Part shown: positions 20,362 through 29,253 of the stretch, one piece after another
Numbering within the stretch: the first letter of the stretch is position 1
Layout of the letters: the number at the start of each line of letters is the position of its first letter
Source of the DNA: a virus
Virus record (IMG/VR): IMGVR_UViG_3300011115_000096
Coordinates: 1-32,328 of that record
DNA length: 32,328 nucleotides
Direction: 5' to 3' (one strand)
Program-made: the position numbers and the translations under genes
The notes under the pieces: model-generated
The model's input: only the letters and a program-made list of their open reading frames with translations
Told to the model about the DNA's origin: nothing
Databases searched by the model: none

Positions 20362-21918
20362 TTACAAAGTGCCGCCGCCTTGGAAAACCAAGTCAGACGC
20401 TACCCATTGAACTTGAATCCCATTTGTCGCTGTTTTGATCACCGGGGCAAATGTGTAGCCAATCTCAGTTACACCTTGCCATTCGGCGCTCGGCATTAAC
20501 CCAGCACCCCAATTTGCTTGATCCCACAGCGCCACATCCCATAAACCATATTCTTGTGCCGTAGTGCCCAATTGCACACTCAAATCGGACAAGTTGTAAT
20601 CCACGTTTACGTTGCCGTAAAGTGCTGGTGACCCATTGGTGAATAGGTGAAACCTGATCATCTGGCATTGCTTTTGTGAGGGTACGCCGTAGGTCTGAAA
20701 ACTTTGAATGGCAAAACTCTGGATGCTGTTTACATCGTCAACAGTCCCATCCCACGCCAAACCTACAAACCCGTCCCCACCAAAGTAAGGATTATCCTCG
20801 TAGAGTTCCCAACAATTAGCGTTCCAACCCGTAAAATTACACCAAGATTTAGTGATGTTGTTCATCACATATTGCTGTTGCTGGCTACCCTCGGCAATCG
20901 GCACGTTAAGAATCAACTGGTTTTCTTTTGGGTAATACAGCAAATGCCACCCAAAATTAGCCCCATAAGTCGATATAGCCGCGCTCATGGCGTACTGAAT
21001 TTTATTGGTGATACTTACCCTCGGGTCAAGTCTGGATGACTGCAAAGCACCCGACATAGGCACTACGCCATCTTGCGTAATGATCAACAAATCCCCGCCA
21101 AACTTAGTCCAACAACGCCGATTTATGGGCGATCCAATGTTGTAGACCCCGATTAAGCTAATGCCTGTTGGGGTGGTGGGGTCAGTCAGTCGCCACACCA
21201 AAACCTCGCCATTGCTGGTTATAAAGGCCAAATAGTCATCCATGCCATAACCAGCGTCTAGCGTCCAGTTCATCCCTGCCATGATGTAGCCGCCCATCAT
21301 CACCAGACTGCTCATATCTAGCGCTGTAGCCGCCCCAGCAATTGAATTAATTGGAAGATACCAAGCCTTCATTGAGGCGTTTTCCACCAACCAAACCCGG
21401 TTTTTAAACAGGTTAATGTTGACGCAAGTCGAGGTATCCACCCCGGTTATGTTCCATCCAGCGCCATCCCCATCGGTATGCCAAGCAGACCCATCATAAA
21501 ATCTCAGCTTGTCAGCGCCGTTAACCATCATCAGATATGACCCGGCTGTGGTACGCATATTCACGTATTGCCACCGCGCATTAGTTAAACTGGTTAGGTC
21601 TGGTGACCCCACAGCACCACCGCTTGTGATGTCGTAAACCTTGGTTGTGGCAGCGGCAAACAGCTTATTAGTCGCCCCTCCAGAATAGGCCATTACAGTC
21701 TCAACTTGTCCCGTAATGCCCGTGGCGTACTTTGTATAACCATTTCTGAGAATGACCGAGTTTGTACCGGGCCACCAATTAGTCAGGGTTACCGCATCTT
21801 CAACTGCCATTGCACCTAGCGAATCTCGGGCGTTCCATCCCCCAATAGGCGCGGGAATGCTTACAGTCGTACTCGCTTGAGTACGCATCTTCCCAAATCG
21901 ACTAAATTGATTCAGCAT
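20362..21918 (-). CDS. Tail tubular protein B-like / tail hub beta-propeller
   Basis: 518 aa, beta-rich. IPAPIGGWNARDSLGAM (22-38) with ALTNWWPG-like AVTLTNWWPGTNSVILRNGY is the opening of a widespread podovirus structural family. Repeated W/Y-rich blades (NLFKNRVWLVENA, GDLLIITQDGVVPMSGA) follow, as in the tail-knob beta-propeller. Such proteins form the distal part of the short tail. Start overlaps the previous stop by one base (TGATG). No tape measure or tube gene lies nearby, which supports the short-tail reading. Confidence 0.75.
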   Translation of the reverse strand: MLNQFSRFGKMRTQASTTVSIPAPIGGWNARDSLGAMAVEDAVTLTNWWPGTNSVILRNGYTKYATGITGQVETVMAYSGGATNKLFAAATTKVYDITSGGAVGSPDLTSLTNARWQYVNMRTTAGSYLMMVNGADKLRFYDGSAWHTDGDGAGWNITGVDTSTCVNINLFKNRVWLVENASMKAWYLPINSIAGAATALDMSSLVMMGGYIMAGMNWTLDAGYGMDDYLAFITSNGEVLVWRLTDPTTPTGISLIGVYNIGSPINRRCWTKFGGDLLIITQDGVVPMSGALQSSRLDPRVSITNKIQYAMSAAISTYGANFGWHLLYYPKENQLILNVPIAEGSQQQQYVMNNITKSWCNFTGWNANCWELYEDNPYFGGDGFVGLAWDGTVDDVNSIQSFAIQSFQTYGVPSQKQCQMIRFHLFTNGSPALYGNVNVDYNLSDLSVQLGTTAQEYGLWDVALWDQANWGAGLMPSAEWQGVTEIGYTFAPVIKTATNGIQVQWVASDLVFQGGGTL

Positions 21919-22835
21919 CAGACTGTGGGCCAGTTACCATCTTGCACACTCCACGGGCCTACCAATTGGTTCATTCCGACTGGGGCTAGACTCATGCTGG
22001 ATACAGGCACATCTTGCGCCTTTGAGTAACTGAGCGCACGGGTAAATTCACCCAGTTCTACACCAAAGTCCAGTTTTTTGGCTTTCAAGAAATAGAACTT
22101 TAATCCCGCCATCATCAGGTCATCGGGGAAAATACAGGTGTCTGTGTCTGCTGTATATGCCGATTTTGACCCAACGCTAGACCCAGCCGCACAAACCCAA
22201 TAATTTGAGACATACTCAAACGAAAAGTTATAGACTGTGGTCAGGGCTTGGAATATTCGAAATTTGTTGTTGTAGATTCGATAGCGCTCGCGTGGCCCGA
22301 TACTGATAATGCCGCCCTGCAAGAATTGCCAATCCTGACTTGATTTAGTCCCCAGATTGCGCCAATGGTCTGTCCGATCCCAGTTTGTGTCTGAGATCAT
22401 GCGGTCATACCCTGCGGGTAAGTCGTAATCCTGTTTAGCAAATGTCAGGCTAACTGAGGCCGTGCTGGTGGTTACAGGCATATTCAGCGTCACTTGAGTG
22501 TTGCTGTCAATGGTCAAAATCTCAGCAAATGCCGCTTGACCCGTTCCTGTAACAACATTACCAACCTGTAATCCCGCCGTGGTGGGGATTGCGGTAATGA
22601 CGCTACTGTTTGCGGTAATGTTGCCCGTGGTGGTAATCGCTGTCTGGGTTTGCCAGATATACGCTTGCACCAAACGCTGCCATTCAAAATCCCTTACCAA
22701 ATCCTTACCAAGGCGCTGGGCCAAGGCAAGAATTTGTTGTGTCTGGTTGGTAGCTGACCCAATTACTGAGGTCGGTTGAACTAACCCGAGTTCGCCCGAG
22801 ACTTGATCAACCAACTCCAATAATGTGTAGGACAT
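21918..22835 (-). CDS. Head-to-tail adaptor / tail tubular protein A-like
   Basis: 305 aa. N-terminal helical part TLLELVDQVSGELGLVQPTS...ILALAQRLGKDLVRDFEWQRL is typical of podovirus adaptor or gatekeeper proteins that bind below the portal. A beta domain with TTTGNITANSSVITAIPTT (GxxVxGTGI-like repeats, a bacterial Ig-like insertion) and a YDLPAGYDRMISDTNWD segment follow. Paired with the tail hub gene, as in T7-like TTPA/TTPB order. Adjacent to the preceding gene without gap. Confidence 0.75.
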   Translation of the reverse strand: MSYTLLELVDQVSGELGLVQPTSVIGSATNQTQQILALAQRLGKDLVRDFEWQRLVQAYIWQTQTAITTTGNITANSSVITAIPTTAGLQVGNVVTGTGQAAFAEILTIDSNTQVTLNMPVTTSTASVSLTFAKQDYDLPAGYDRMISDTNWDRTDHWRNLGTKSSQDWQFLQGGIISIGPRERYRIYNNKFRIFQALTTVYNFSFEYVSNYWVCAAGSSVGSKSAYTADTDTCIFPDDLMMAGLKFYFLKAKKLDFGVELGEFTRALSYSKAQDVPVSSMSLAPVGMNQLVGPWSVQDGNWPTV

Positions 22836-23423
22836 CTATTCCACCAATTCCTTTTTGGGTCTGCCAGCTTTCTTCGCTGACAATTCGTCAATCATCGCAC
22901 GGAGTTTCGCCATTTCAACCTCTTGGGCCTGCAATTTTTCATCGGTTTCGGCGCGAATCTTGTCCATCAACTGAGAATCTTGGGCAGCATCTATAAATGC
23001 CCGTGCTTTAGACCTCAATTCGTTAAAACCCATGATTTTGTTGCCAGCCGAGTCCGCAAGCTGTGCAAACTGGTCAATGGTGAAAATGTGCAAAGCCTTA
23101 AATTCGGCCTTTTGAGTCTCAGAAATTGCCATCCAAGCATCAATAGGCGTACCCGTGACTTTTTGCTCTTTCTTTTGCTCAAACCGCGCCCATTCCACAG
23201 GGAAATCTTCCATGTCTTGCATTCGCATGGGGCGGTCAACCACCAAAGTCGAGTCACCGGGCACAAGTTTTTTGATAAAAATGCGTTCTTCAAAGATTGG
23301 ACGCTTTTCTAGTGCGGTTTTGTGGTTGTTTTGAACCTGTACCGCATGAAAGAAAATGTGCATCTTTCCCCGGTTGTTGTCTGCAAAATTCTCATCTGTC
23401 CAGCCAGCGCCTTCGTTTCTCAT
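22836..23423 (-). CDS. Virion-region hypothetical protein with basic C-terminal tip
   Basis: 195 aa. The first half is beta/mixed (NRGKMHIFFHAVQVQNNHK, EERIFIKKLVPGDS). The second is helical, with FTIDQFAQLADSAG (about 124-137) and a coiled coil ending in SAKKAGRPKKELVE. This tip is AT-hook-like (GRPKK) and common in phage proteins of this type, perhaps contacting DNA. AGGGG precedes ATG. Function unknown; placed between the DUF115 gene and the tail adaptor. Confidence 0.7.
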   Translation of the reverse strand: MRNEGAGWTDENFADNNRGKMHIFFHAVQVQNNHKTALEKRPIFEERIFIKKLVPGDSTLVVDRPMRMQDMEDFPVEWARFEQKKEQKVTGTPIDAWMAISETQKAEFKALHIFTIDQFAQLADSAGNKIMGFNELRSKARAFIDAAQDSQLMDKIRAETDEKLQAQEVEMAKLRAMIDELSAKKAGRPKKELVE

Positions 23424-23424
23424 A

Positions 23425-24153
23425 TTAGCCCCTTAGTTGAATTGCGGTCTCTTGCATCAGACCATCACCGAAAAATGCAACCTCTGCATCCTGAGTTTTG
23501 ATGAATTGCTCCATCTCCATCGCCGCTTGTAACATTTGCTTTGTGGTCTGAAAAACTCTGTTCCCAGCCTTTGCAAATATTTTATCTTGTTCCTTGCCCA
23601 AATGCTCTGCGGCGTGTCTCTGAGTGGTAAAACTGCAATCCATCCCATGAATCTGAAACCGCCTGTAACCCAGCGCCGCCATCACATTCATTGACCTCAT
23701 GCCCACAGTAGACCCCCCGCCAATCAAACATTTCATGCCCTCGGGGTGGTTTTGAGCAACCCATGCCACAGTCTCCAGATCATCCCCGTTAATCAAGTGC
23801 CATAGACGCACTTTATGGCCCTTTAAGACCTCCCAAAAGTCTGGGTGACACACAGATGCCATAAGGTATGTTGTGCCCTTCTGGGGCTTTTTAAGCATTC
23901 TGGCCTTGTGCGCTCTGGGGTCACAATCCACATGGAAATCGGGCACTATGCCCCTGTCCACCAGATAGTCATGCGCCCCCGAGACAGTCACAATCGGGCG
24001 TTTTATCATCTTCCAAGTGTCTGCAAGGCTTGGCCCGTAGCAGACAATGGATGCCCACTTGTCGTTAAATTTGCCCCGCTTTTTGAGCATTTGGCTTTTT
24101 GCTAGGGCCATTTGCGCGTGGCGTTGATCGTTGCTCAAGACCCCTTGTAGCAT
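23425..24153 (-). CDS. DUF115 (MptE-like / Maf-like) protein
   Basis: 242 aa, almost only the DUF115 domain: GPSLADTW (40-47), GAHDYLVDRG (59-68), DCDPRAHK (76-83), ASVCHP (99-104), LIGGGSTVGMR (143-153) and HGMDCSF (169-175). DUF115 domains occur in archaeal MptE (6-hydroxymethylpterin diphosphokinase) and in Maf proteins that glycosylate flagellin with nonulosonic acids. In phages they sit beside glycosyltransferases, so sugar-nucleotide transfer is the likelier role. It is a clear paralogue of the N-terminal half of the 544-aa fusion two genes upstream. Overlaps the methyltransferase by 19 bp. Confidence 0.8.
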   Translation of the reverse strand: MLQGVLSNDQRHAQMALAKSQMLKKRGKFNDKWASIVCYGPSLADTWKMIKRPIVTVSGAHDYLVDRGIVPDFHVDCDPRAHKARMLKKPQKGTTYLMASVCHPDFWEVLKGHKVRLWHLINGDDLETVAWVAQNHPEGMKCLIGGGSTVGMRSMNVMAALGYRRFQIHGMDCSFTTQRHAAEHLGKEQDKIFAKAGNRVFQTTKQMLQAAMEMEQFIKTQDAEVAFFGDGLMQETAIQLRG

Positions 24154-24737
24154 TCAATCCTCATGTCTCGAAATGGGAAATGATAGCGCGGCTCGCAAAA
24201 CTCTATGCGCTGTAACCCCGCCGATTCCAGCATCAAACGCAAGGGTGTCTGAAACCACCCCCATCTGTGACACATAGCCTCGGCTTTGTATTTGGGATCA
24301 CCATACAAAGCAAACAACGACATAAACGGCTGGATGGGTTCTTTGCTGACCACACAGTTATGGATGTAAGCAAACACTTTGTCCATACATGGCAATTCTA
24401 GGATCATTTTGCCACCGGGTTTAAGAACCCGCATCCATTCAATCAGCAAGTCCCGCACTTCCCATTCGTAAAAATGCTCTAGGACATGGATTGCCGCCAC
24501 AGCATCGGCGCTATCGCTTGCAATCTCCAGCTTTCGCAAGTCGCATTTCAGATCAGAAACGTCTGAATGCAAATCAACGTTTATCCAGCCGTCCCATTTT
24601 TTAGTTCCACATCCGAGGTTGTAGGCCGTTTCGTAGCTGTCTTCCACATTTCGATCAGTATTTGCGGCGTAAATTTTTCCTTCACGTATTGTTGTGCCAC
24701 CAAAATATCGCTCCTGACGTTCTGCTGTCGTGTCCAT
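24135..24737 (-). CDS. Class I SAM-dependent methyltransferase
   Basis: 200 aa with motif I NLGCGTKKWDG (40-50), acidic motif II VDLH (54-57), AAIHVLEHF (motif IV-like) and MRVLKPGGKMILELP (motif V/VI region). It is the Methyltransf_11-like type often linked to O-methylation of sugars. The ATG at 24737 makes a 157-bp overlap with the fusion gene. A GTG at 24647, just before the fold begins, would shorten this to 67 bp, so the true start is uncertain. It lies between two DUF115 genes, and its substrate is probably a glycan made or transferred by them. Confidence 0.8.
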   Translation of the reverse strand: MDTTAERQERYFGGTTIREGKIYAANTDRNVEDSYETAYNLGCGTKKWDGWINVDLHSDVSDLKCDLRKLEIASDSADAVAAIHVLEHFYEWEVRDLLIEWMRVLKPGGKMILELPCMDKVFAYIHNCVVSKEPIQPFMSLFALYGDPKYKAEAMCHRWGWFQTPLRLMLESAGLQRIEFCEPRYHFPFRDMRIECYKGS

Positions 24738-26215
24738 TCAATGCCTTCTTTGATGTTGCCGATATAAATTCCGCGAAAACCCTTAAGTGATGGGTGAGGT
24801 TCTGCCACCACAAAACAACCCTGTCTGGTCGCCTCAATCGCCCTATTTGCGCTTTTGTAGGTTTCGGTTGCCGGGATCACTACTATATCGGCACGGGCAA
24901 ATTCTTCTAGCATGGTCTCATAAGACCAAGGAATTGTGCCCCCAAAGTTGGAGACCACCCGCAAAGGGTAATCTGCCAAGTCCGGCAATATTTTTTGTAA
25001 GCTGTGCTTGTTAACAGCGTGTCCATACCATAAAAGGTTAGTGCCCTTGCAATGGGGTATGGCCTCTGGGAATTCAAATGGGTCTGGGATAACCACCGCA
25101 TCCCGGCCCAATGCTTTAATCCTACGGGCCATCTCATCGGTTGGACAGGTCACCACATCGGCAAGGCGCAATGCCTCGGCGTAATGTGTCCAATCAAAAT
25201 GGTCATCACAGAAATCCACCACAATCCATGCGCCTCGGGCTTTGGCCCGTGCCATGTCCATCAATTCATTGGCTTGGGGTTTGGCAAAGATTAGGGTATC
25301 TGCCAGCAAATCATTTATGTTTGCCCATCCCGCGCTTGGGATTCTTGCTCGATACCGCCAGCTTGCCGAGGTCTTATCCCCCCAATGGATGAACGAAACC
25401 CGGTCATTTGGCTTGTAATCTTGGTCGATAATCTGCTGCAATGCCGCACCATTTTCCATGCGTTTTTTAATGATTGCTTGAATCAGGCCATGTCCATACG
25501 CCTCATAAGTGGCATCGGGCAAATAGTCGTAATAGGTCTGGAAATGCTCTGCTTGTAAGGCCATAGACGCATTGCAATAGAACGGCTCACCATCTGGCTC
25601 AATCCTGACCTCTAGTAGCTTATCGCCCTCTTTAAGCCCATCGCCGTTGACCCTAAGAGTTTCGCCATCGTTACAGGAATCAAACCCAAACAAGGCAAAG
25701 TGCCGCCAGCCCAAGACATAAAACAACGATATAGCCCTAAGACCCGAGGTAGTCCCACCGCCTATCAGCAAAGACTTAGCGGGGCGGTCTTGGCCCTTCA
25801 TCACATAAGGATGCCAGATTGTGACTTTGCGGCCTTCCAAGTTGTCAAACATTGCCGGGTGGCATTGTGAGGCAATCATGTAATGCACCCCGTCTTGGGG
25901 CTTATAGAAAGAAATGCGATGTTCTTGGGGGTCAATTGCCAATGCGTAATCTGGCATCACCCCGTTGTCGATTAACCAATCGTGTGCCCCTTTGATTGCC
26001 ACTATGGGCAATCCTTGGGCTTTCATCTTCTTAATGAGTTCTATCTGTCCCTTGACACTTGGCGCACTAGCTACCAAAACAATCGTCCCATCCTTGGGGG
26101 GTTCGCTTTGCTTGACTTGTGGCAGTCCCCGCGCTATTGCGGATTCCATGTTTGTAAATAGTGTCTCATCATCTGCGACACATTTACCAGTTATCTTGAG
26201 AGGTAAAAAACTCAT
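24581..26215 (-). CDS. DUF115-glycosyltransferase fusion
   Basis: 544 aa. N-terminal DUF115 domain (about 40-245): GAHDWLIDNG (76-85), AIDPQEHR (93-100), SQCHP (116-120), LIGGGTTSGLR (150-160), FGFDSC (176-181). The C-terminal part (about 275-525) is a GT-B-like glycosyltransferase: DKTSASWRYRARIPS, DVVTCPTDEMARRIKALG, LLWYGHAVNKHSLQ, then the donor-site region IVVIPATETYKSANRAIEATRQGCFVVAEPHPSLKG (two pieces) and VKEKFTPQIL. The fusion couples sugar-nucleotide handling to transfer, probably on a virion protein or host surface. Its ATG follows the terminator at 26217-26245, whose right arm holds the AAGGAGG SD. Confidence 0.82.
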   Translation of the reverse strand: MSFLPLKITGKCVADDETLFTNMESAIARGLPQVKQSEPPKDGTIVLVASAPSVKGQIELIKKMKAQGLPIVAIKGAHDWLIDNGVMPDYALAIDPQEHRISFYKPQDGVHYMIASQCHPAMFDNLEGRKVTIWHPYVMKGQDRPAKSLLIGGGTTSGLRAISLFYVLGWRHFALFGFDSCNDGETLRVNGDGLKEGDKLLEVRIEPDGEPFYCNASMALQAEHFQTYYDYLPDATYEAYGHGLIQAIIKKRMENGAALQQIIDQDYKPNDRVSFIHWGDKTSASWRYRARIPSAGWANINDLLADTLIFAKPQANELMDMARAKARGAWIVVDFCDDHFDWTHYAEALRLADVVTCPTDEMARRIKALGRDAVVIPDPFEFPEAIPHCKGTNLLWYGHAVNKHSLQKILPDLADYPLRVVSNFGGTIPWSYETMLEEFARADIVVIPATETYKSANRAIEATRQGCFVVAEPHPSLKGFRGIYIGNIKEGIEWTRQQNVRSDILVAQQYVKEKFTPQILIEMWKTATKRPTTSDVELKNGTAG

Positions 26216-26216
26216 T

Positions 26217-26245
26217 AAGAAAAACCCCCTCCTTGTGAGAGGGGG
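26217..26245 (-). terminator. Terminator between capsid and glycan/tail genes, with embedded SD
   Basis: Minus strand: CCCCCTC (26245-26239), loop TCACAAG, GAGGGGG (26231-26225), then TTTTTCTT. Perfect 7-bp stem just after the decoration-protein stop. The AAGGAGG that serves as SD for the next gene (ATG 26215) overlaps the loop and right arm. The hairpin can thus both end transcription and hide the ribosome site, which would lower expression of the glycan and tail genes relative to capsid. Confidence 0.88.
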
Positions 26246-26251
26246 CTAGGT

Positions 26252-26785
26252 TTAACCAGCACCAACCATCATCAGGCCAGCGTTGTTAACCACACAGAAA
26301 GGTGCGGATGCACTCGTTGCCGAGGTGTTAGCCACAATACCTTGGATGAAACCAGCCGACACAGTAGTATCGTCCAATGATCCAGCGGTAGAGGTGGTGT
26401 ACAAAGGCACTTTAGGTTGGCAAGCAACCAACAAGTTAACCTTAACCACACCATTCAATGCCACCCAGCCGTAGTAGCTAGAGGCAATTGCGGTTTGGGC
26501 AAAGCCAACCATGTTCCAACCCAAAGCAGCGGCATTAGTCGTGGTGACAGGTACTGCGCGCAGGACAGGCGTTTGAGACGCGCTATCACCATACGTAGAC
26601 ATGATCACCGCATCGTAAGCGTTGATAGTGGATTCGGCGCGAACAAAAATGTAAGTGCCGTTATTGGAGGTAGTGACCCGAGTTCCCGGAGTGACCGGGA
26701 AAAGAGTCGTTGAACCAGCAGAGGTTGACGCATAGGTTGCCGTCAAGTCAATGCCAATTTTGCCGTCTGTTACGTAATCTGCCAT
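26252..26785 (-). CDS. Capsid decoration / head protein candidate
   Basis: 177 aa, beta-rich with many Thr, Ser, Ala and Val and few charges, beginning MADYVTDGKIGIDLTATYAS. It directly follows the major capsid gene (12-bp gap), has a strong AAGGAG SD, and ends just before a terminator. Thus it is expressed like the capsid and is likely present in many copies on the head. No fold is recognised with certainty; decoration or head-fibre protein is the best inference. Confidence 0.7.
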   Translation of the reverse strand: MADYVTDGKIGIDLTATYASTSAGSTTLFPVTPGTRVTTSNNGTYIFVRAESTINAYDAVIMSTYGDSASQTPVLRAVPVTTTNAAALGWNMVGFAQTAIASSYYGWVALNGVVKVNLLVACQPKVPLYTTSTAGSLDDTTVSAGFIQGIVANTSATSASAPFCVVNNAGLMMVGAG

Positions 26786-26797
26786 TTTGATTACTCC

Positions 26798-27778
26798 TTA
26801 TTCGGTCATGATGCCTTGGAACTGGAGTCCCGAGGCAGTCATATTGCCAGCCCAGCCAATCAAGCGCACGATGGCATCTTGGTTGGTACTCATACGCTCA
26901 TCGCCGATGGGGACGAAATTGCGGTTCTGGTGGGGTCGGAAGAAGATGTATTTCGTGTTAAGGAAATAACCAGTACTGGTCGGAATGTTGCCGCCAATAC
27001 CGCCGTCCAAGACCACATCAGCGTTCATGTACTTTGATGCAACAAAGCCAAGCTCTGCCATCTTCGATGAACCGGGGAAACGCTGGATGTTTTGCAGGGA
27101 AGACATAAAGAATCCCCACAAGTTGTTATCCAACAGGATCAAGTCAACAACATCGCTGCCGCGACTGGTCTTGGCATACAGGCGGTTAAAACCAGTCTGA
27201 ATGTTGGAACTAGATGCGCTTGCGCCGAGGTCGCTGGAGAAGTCAAAAGTCTGGTTTTGCCAGAATGACCAAGTGGCTCGGTCAATACCGCCAACCACAC
27301 CCGTGCTGGGACTTGCAACCACCATAGCTTGCAGACCAGTAATCTGCTTGCCGTTGTTGGCTGTGCCGTCCGAGTAGATACCAGTCGAAATCAAGTTTTC
27401 AATGGATGCCTCTGCAACGTCCAAACGGGCATCAAACAAATCAATGATTTGCTCTTCGCCGCTGTTTTGCAACATTTCAAGGCCATTGATTGTGACCGCA
27501 ACTGCTGCCTGTTTAATCGGGAACTGTGCCGCGCTGATCACATCCGCAGGGGAGATGTTCAACGTTTCAGCGCCCGAGTAATACATGGCTGTGCTGTTTG
27601 CTTGGAATGACAACTCTTGCAAGATTGTCGAACCACCAGAGAAGGGCTTGTAACGGCCTTTCTCGCGCAGACGGGTCAGCAACGCATTGTTTTTGGTCAC
27701 GTTGTCGGCAACGATGCCGGAACGGGATTCAATGGTGGTTGCTAATACGTCTGAGTAATTACTATTGGCGTATGCCAT
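26798..27778 (-). CDS. Major capsid protein
   Basis: 326 aa. The order fits an HK97-fold capsid: an N-terminal arm (NSNYSDVLATTIESRSGIVADN), KGRYKPFSGGSTILQELSF leading to an E-loop-like region with YYSGAETLNIS, a long spine helix (EEQIIDLFDARLDVAEASIE), and a C-terminal beta part (MSTNQDAIVRLIGWAG). SD AAGGAG at seven bases, matching high expression. Follows the scaffold gene and precedes the decoration protein. The family matches a common freshwater and marine podophage capsid type. Confidence 0.88.
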   Translation of the reverse strand: MAYANSNYSDVLATTIESRSGIVADNVTKNNALLTRLREKGRYKPFSGGSTILQELSFQANSTAMYYSGAETLNISPADVISAAQFPIKQAAVAVTINGLEMLQNSGEEQIIDLFDARLDVAEASIENLISTGIYSDGTANNGKQITGLQAMVVASPSTGVVGGIDRATWSFWQNQTFDFSSDLGASASSSNIQTGFNRLYAKTSRGSDVVDLILLDNNLWGFFMSSLQNIQRFPGSSKMAELGFVASKYMNADVVLDGGIGGNIPTSTGYFLNTKYIFFRPHQNRNFVPIGDERMSTNQDAIVRLIGWAGNMTASGLQFQGIMTE

Positions 27779-27792
27779 AACTTTACTCCTTT

Positions 27793-28830
27793 TTAACCGA
27801 CTTGCCGGAGCGCATTGGCTATCACGGCACGCCTGTCAGATTGATTTGTGACAAAACTAGGAGATGCGCTCGGTGCGCCCCTCACTTGTACTGCCGCCGT
27901 TTTTGCTCTTTGGACTTGATTTGCCGCTTGCATAGATTGTTGCTGTTGAGCATAAATCTGTTGCGCCGTGGTTGGGTCAAGCCTTACCGCCGTGTCATAA
28001 GCCAATTGCAATTTCTCGCGCTCGGACATTTGACTTGTGTCACCTAGAACCTGTGGCGCTTGGAGAAGCTGCAACATACGTTCAGAGACTGCCTCAAAAT
28101 GCACGTTTGCGGGGTCGCTCGCAAACTGCTGGATAACCGAGAGTGCCCGGCTTTCATTCTGTTTCTGCGCTTGGTACTGGCTTTGCGTAATGTGCGCGGT
28201 TAGCTGTTGTACCTGTTGCGCTAATTGATTATATTGATTATCTTGGGGTTGTGGTTGCTCACCGCCAAAAAATGCCGCCACTTGATCCAAAGGAATCTGA
28301 AACTGCTGAATCATCTGGGCTACAGCTTGGCTTTTCTGCTGTGGTGTGCCCGTTCTCAGCAATGCCGCCGTTTGGAGCAATGGCCCGATTGCCGTTGCTG
28401 GGGTTGCATTCTCGTTTCTCAGCATCCATTCATAGGGCTGGAATAACTCAGTTATTGCCCGTGCCTCGGCATCTCGGCTTTTATAGGTATTGATCCCACG
28501 CTCAAAATCGGCCTCACGCTGGGCAATGGCTTGTTGGAGTTCGGGCGGTGCTTTTTCCCAATGATCTTTTAACTCAAGCCGCAATGACTTGGGCATTTCT
28601 GCGCGGGTTGGCGCATCAGATGTTGGGAATTTGGGTTCTTTAGGCGCAAACTTGCCCGATTCACGGGGTTGGCTTGCTGCGTGTTTACCCCGATTAGTGG
28701 GGTTTTTAGATAATGCCTCGCGGATAGTGTCCGCACGGCTTTGCGGTTCTTCAACCGCTGACGTTTCAACTGACGGGGTTTCTGGTGCTGGTGTTTCTAC
28801 TGTGTCGGGTGCGACAACTTCGTTTTCCAT
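27793..28830 (-). CDS. Scaffolding protein
   Basis: 345 aa, no membrane or catalytic motif. The N-terminus is acidic and Pro/Thr-rich (ENEVVAPDTVETPAPETPSV) with a SKNPTNRGKHAASQPRESGK linker, the body is helical and very Gln-rich (residues 110-315), and a short C-terminal tip SDRRAVIANALRQVG follows. High Gln/Ala helix content and position immediately before the capsid gene are typical of podovirus scaffold proteins, which guide procapsid assembly and leave before packaging. SD AAGGA eight bases upstream. Confidence 0.82.
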   Translation of the reverse strand: MENEVVAPDTVETPAPETPSVETSAVEEPQSRADTIREALSKNPTNRGKHAASQPRESGKFAPKEPKFPTSDAPTRAEMPKSLRLELKDHWEKAPPELQQAIAQREADFERGINTYKSRDAEARAITELFQPYEWMLRNENATPATAIGPLLQTAALLRTGTPQQKSQAVAQMIQQFQIPLDQVAAFFGGEQPQPQDNQYNQLAQQVQQLTAHITQSQYQAQKQNESRALSVIQQFASDPANVHFEAVSERMLQLLQAPQVLGDTSQMSEREKLQLAYDTAVRLDPTTAQQIYAQQQQSMQAANQVQRAKTAAVQVRGAPSASPSFVTNQSDRRAVIANALRQVG

Positions 28831-29253
28831 TTACCTCATCCTTTTCATTTGGTCTAGGGTCATTTTAATCATCTCTTTGCGCTCTGGCATGGGGCGATTA
28901 TGCAACCGATTTGCCATTTCCACATTTAAGTTGGACATTTTATGCGGAGAAATAGGCGCACCGGGGCGGTCAAACTCTTGAACCATAGCCACTTGGCCCT
29001 TTAATCGCTCTCGGTGCTGTTCCTTTTTCTTGTTCCATTCTTGCTGTGCATATTTCACATCCGAATGGCCCATCTCAATGGAATCTGTCCTTTTAAGATG
29101 CTCGCGCCATTGGGCCTTGCCCATGATCATTGCCCCATCTGGGGATCGGAATGGCTCAAAGTCCCCATAAACCATTAAACCCTCGTTCATGGGCGCATTG
29201 TGCTTTTCATACGGCTCTGTGCCGTCAGATGGATAAACCCAAGTAGTTCTCAA
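28831..29253 (-). CDS. Virion-region hypothetical protein, TTG start
   Basis: 140 aa, basic, with an N-terminal WVYPSDGTEPYEKHNAP segment, PDGAMIMGKAQWREHLKRTD, and a helical basic tail rich in Met, Lys and Arg. The start is TTG in a TTGA overlap with the upstream stop, with GGAG about six bases upstream; the next in-frame ATG is 21 codons later and would remove conserved-looking sequence. Placed just before scaffold, so a head-assembly role is likely but unproven. Confidence 0.7.
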   Translation of the reverse strand: MRTTWVYPSDGTEPYEKHNAPMNEGLMVYGDFEPFRSPDGAMIMGKAQWREHLKRTDSIEMGHSDVKYAQQEWNKKKEQHRERLKGQVAMVQEFDRPGAPISPHKMSNLNVEMANRLHNRPMPERKEMIKMTLDQMKRMR

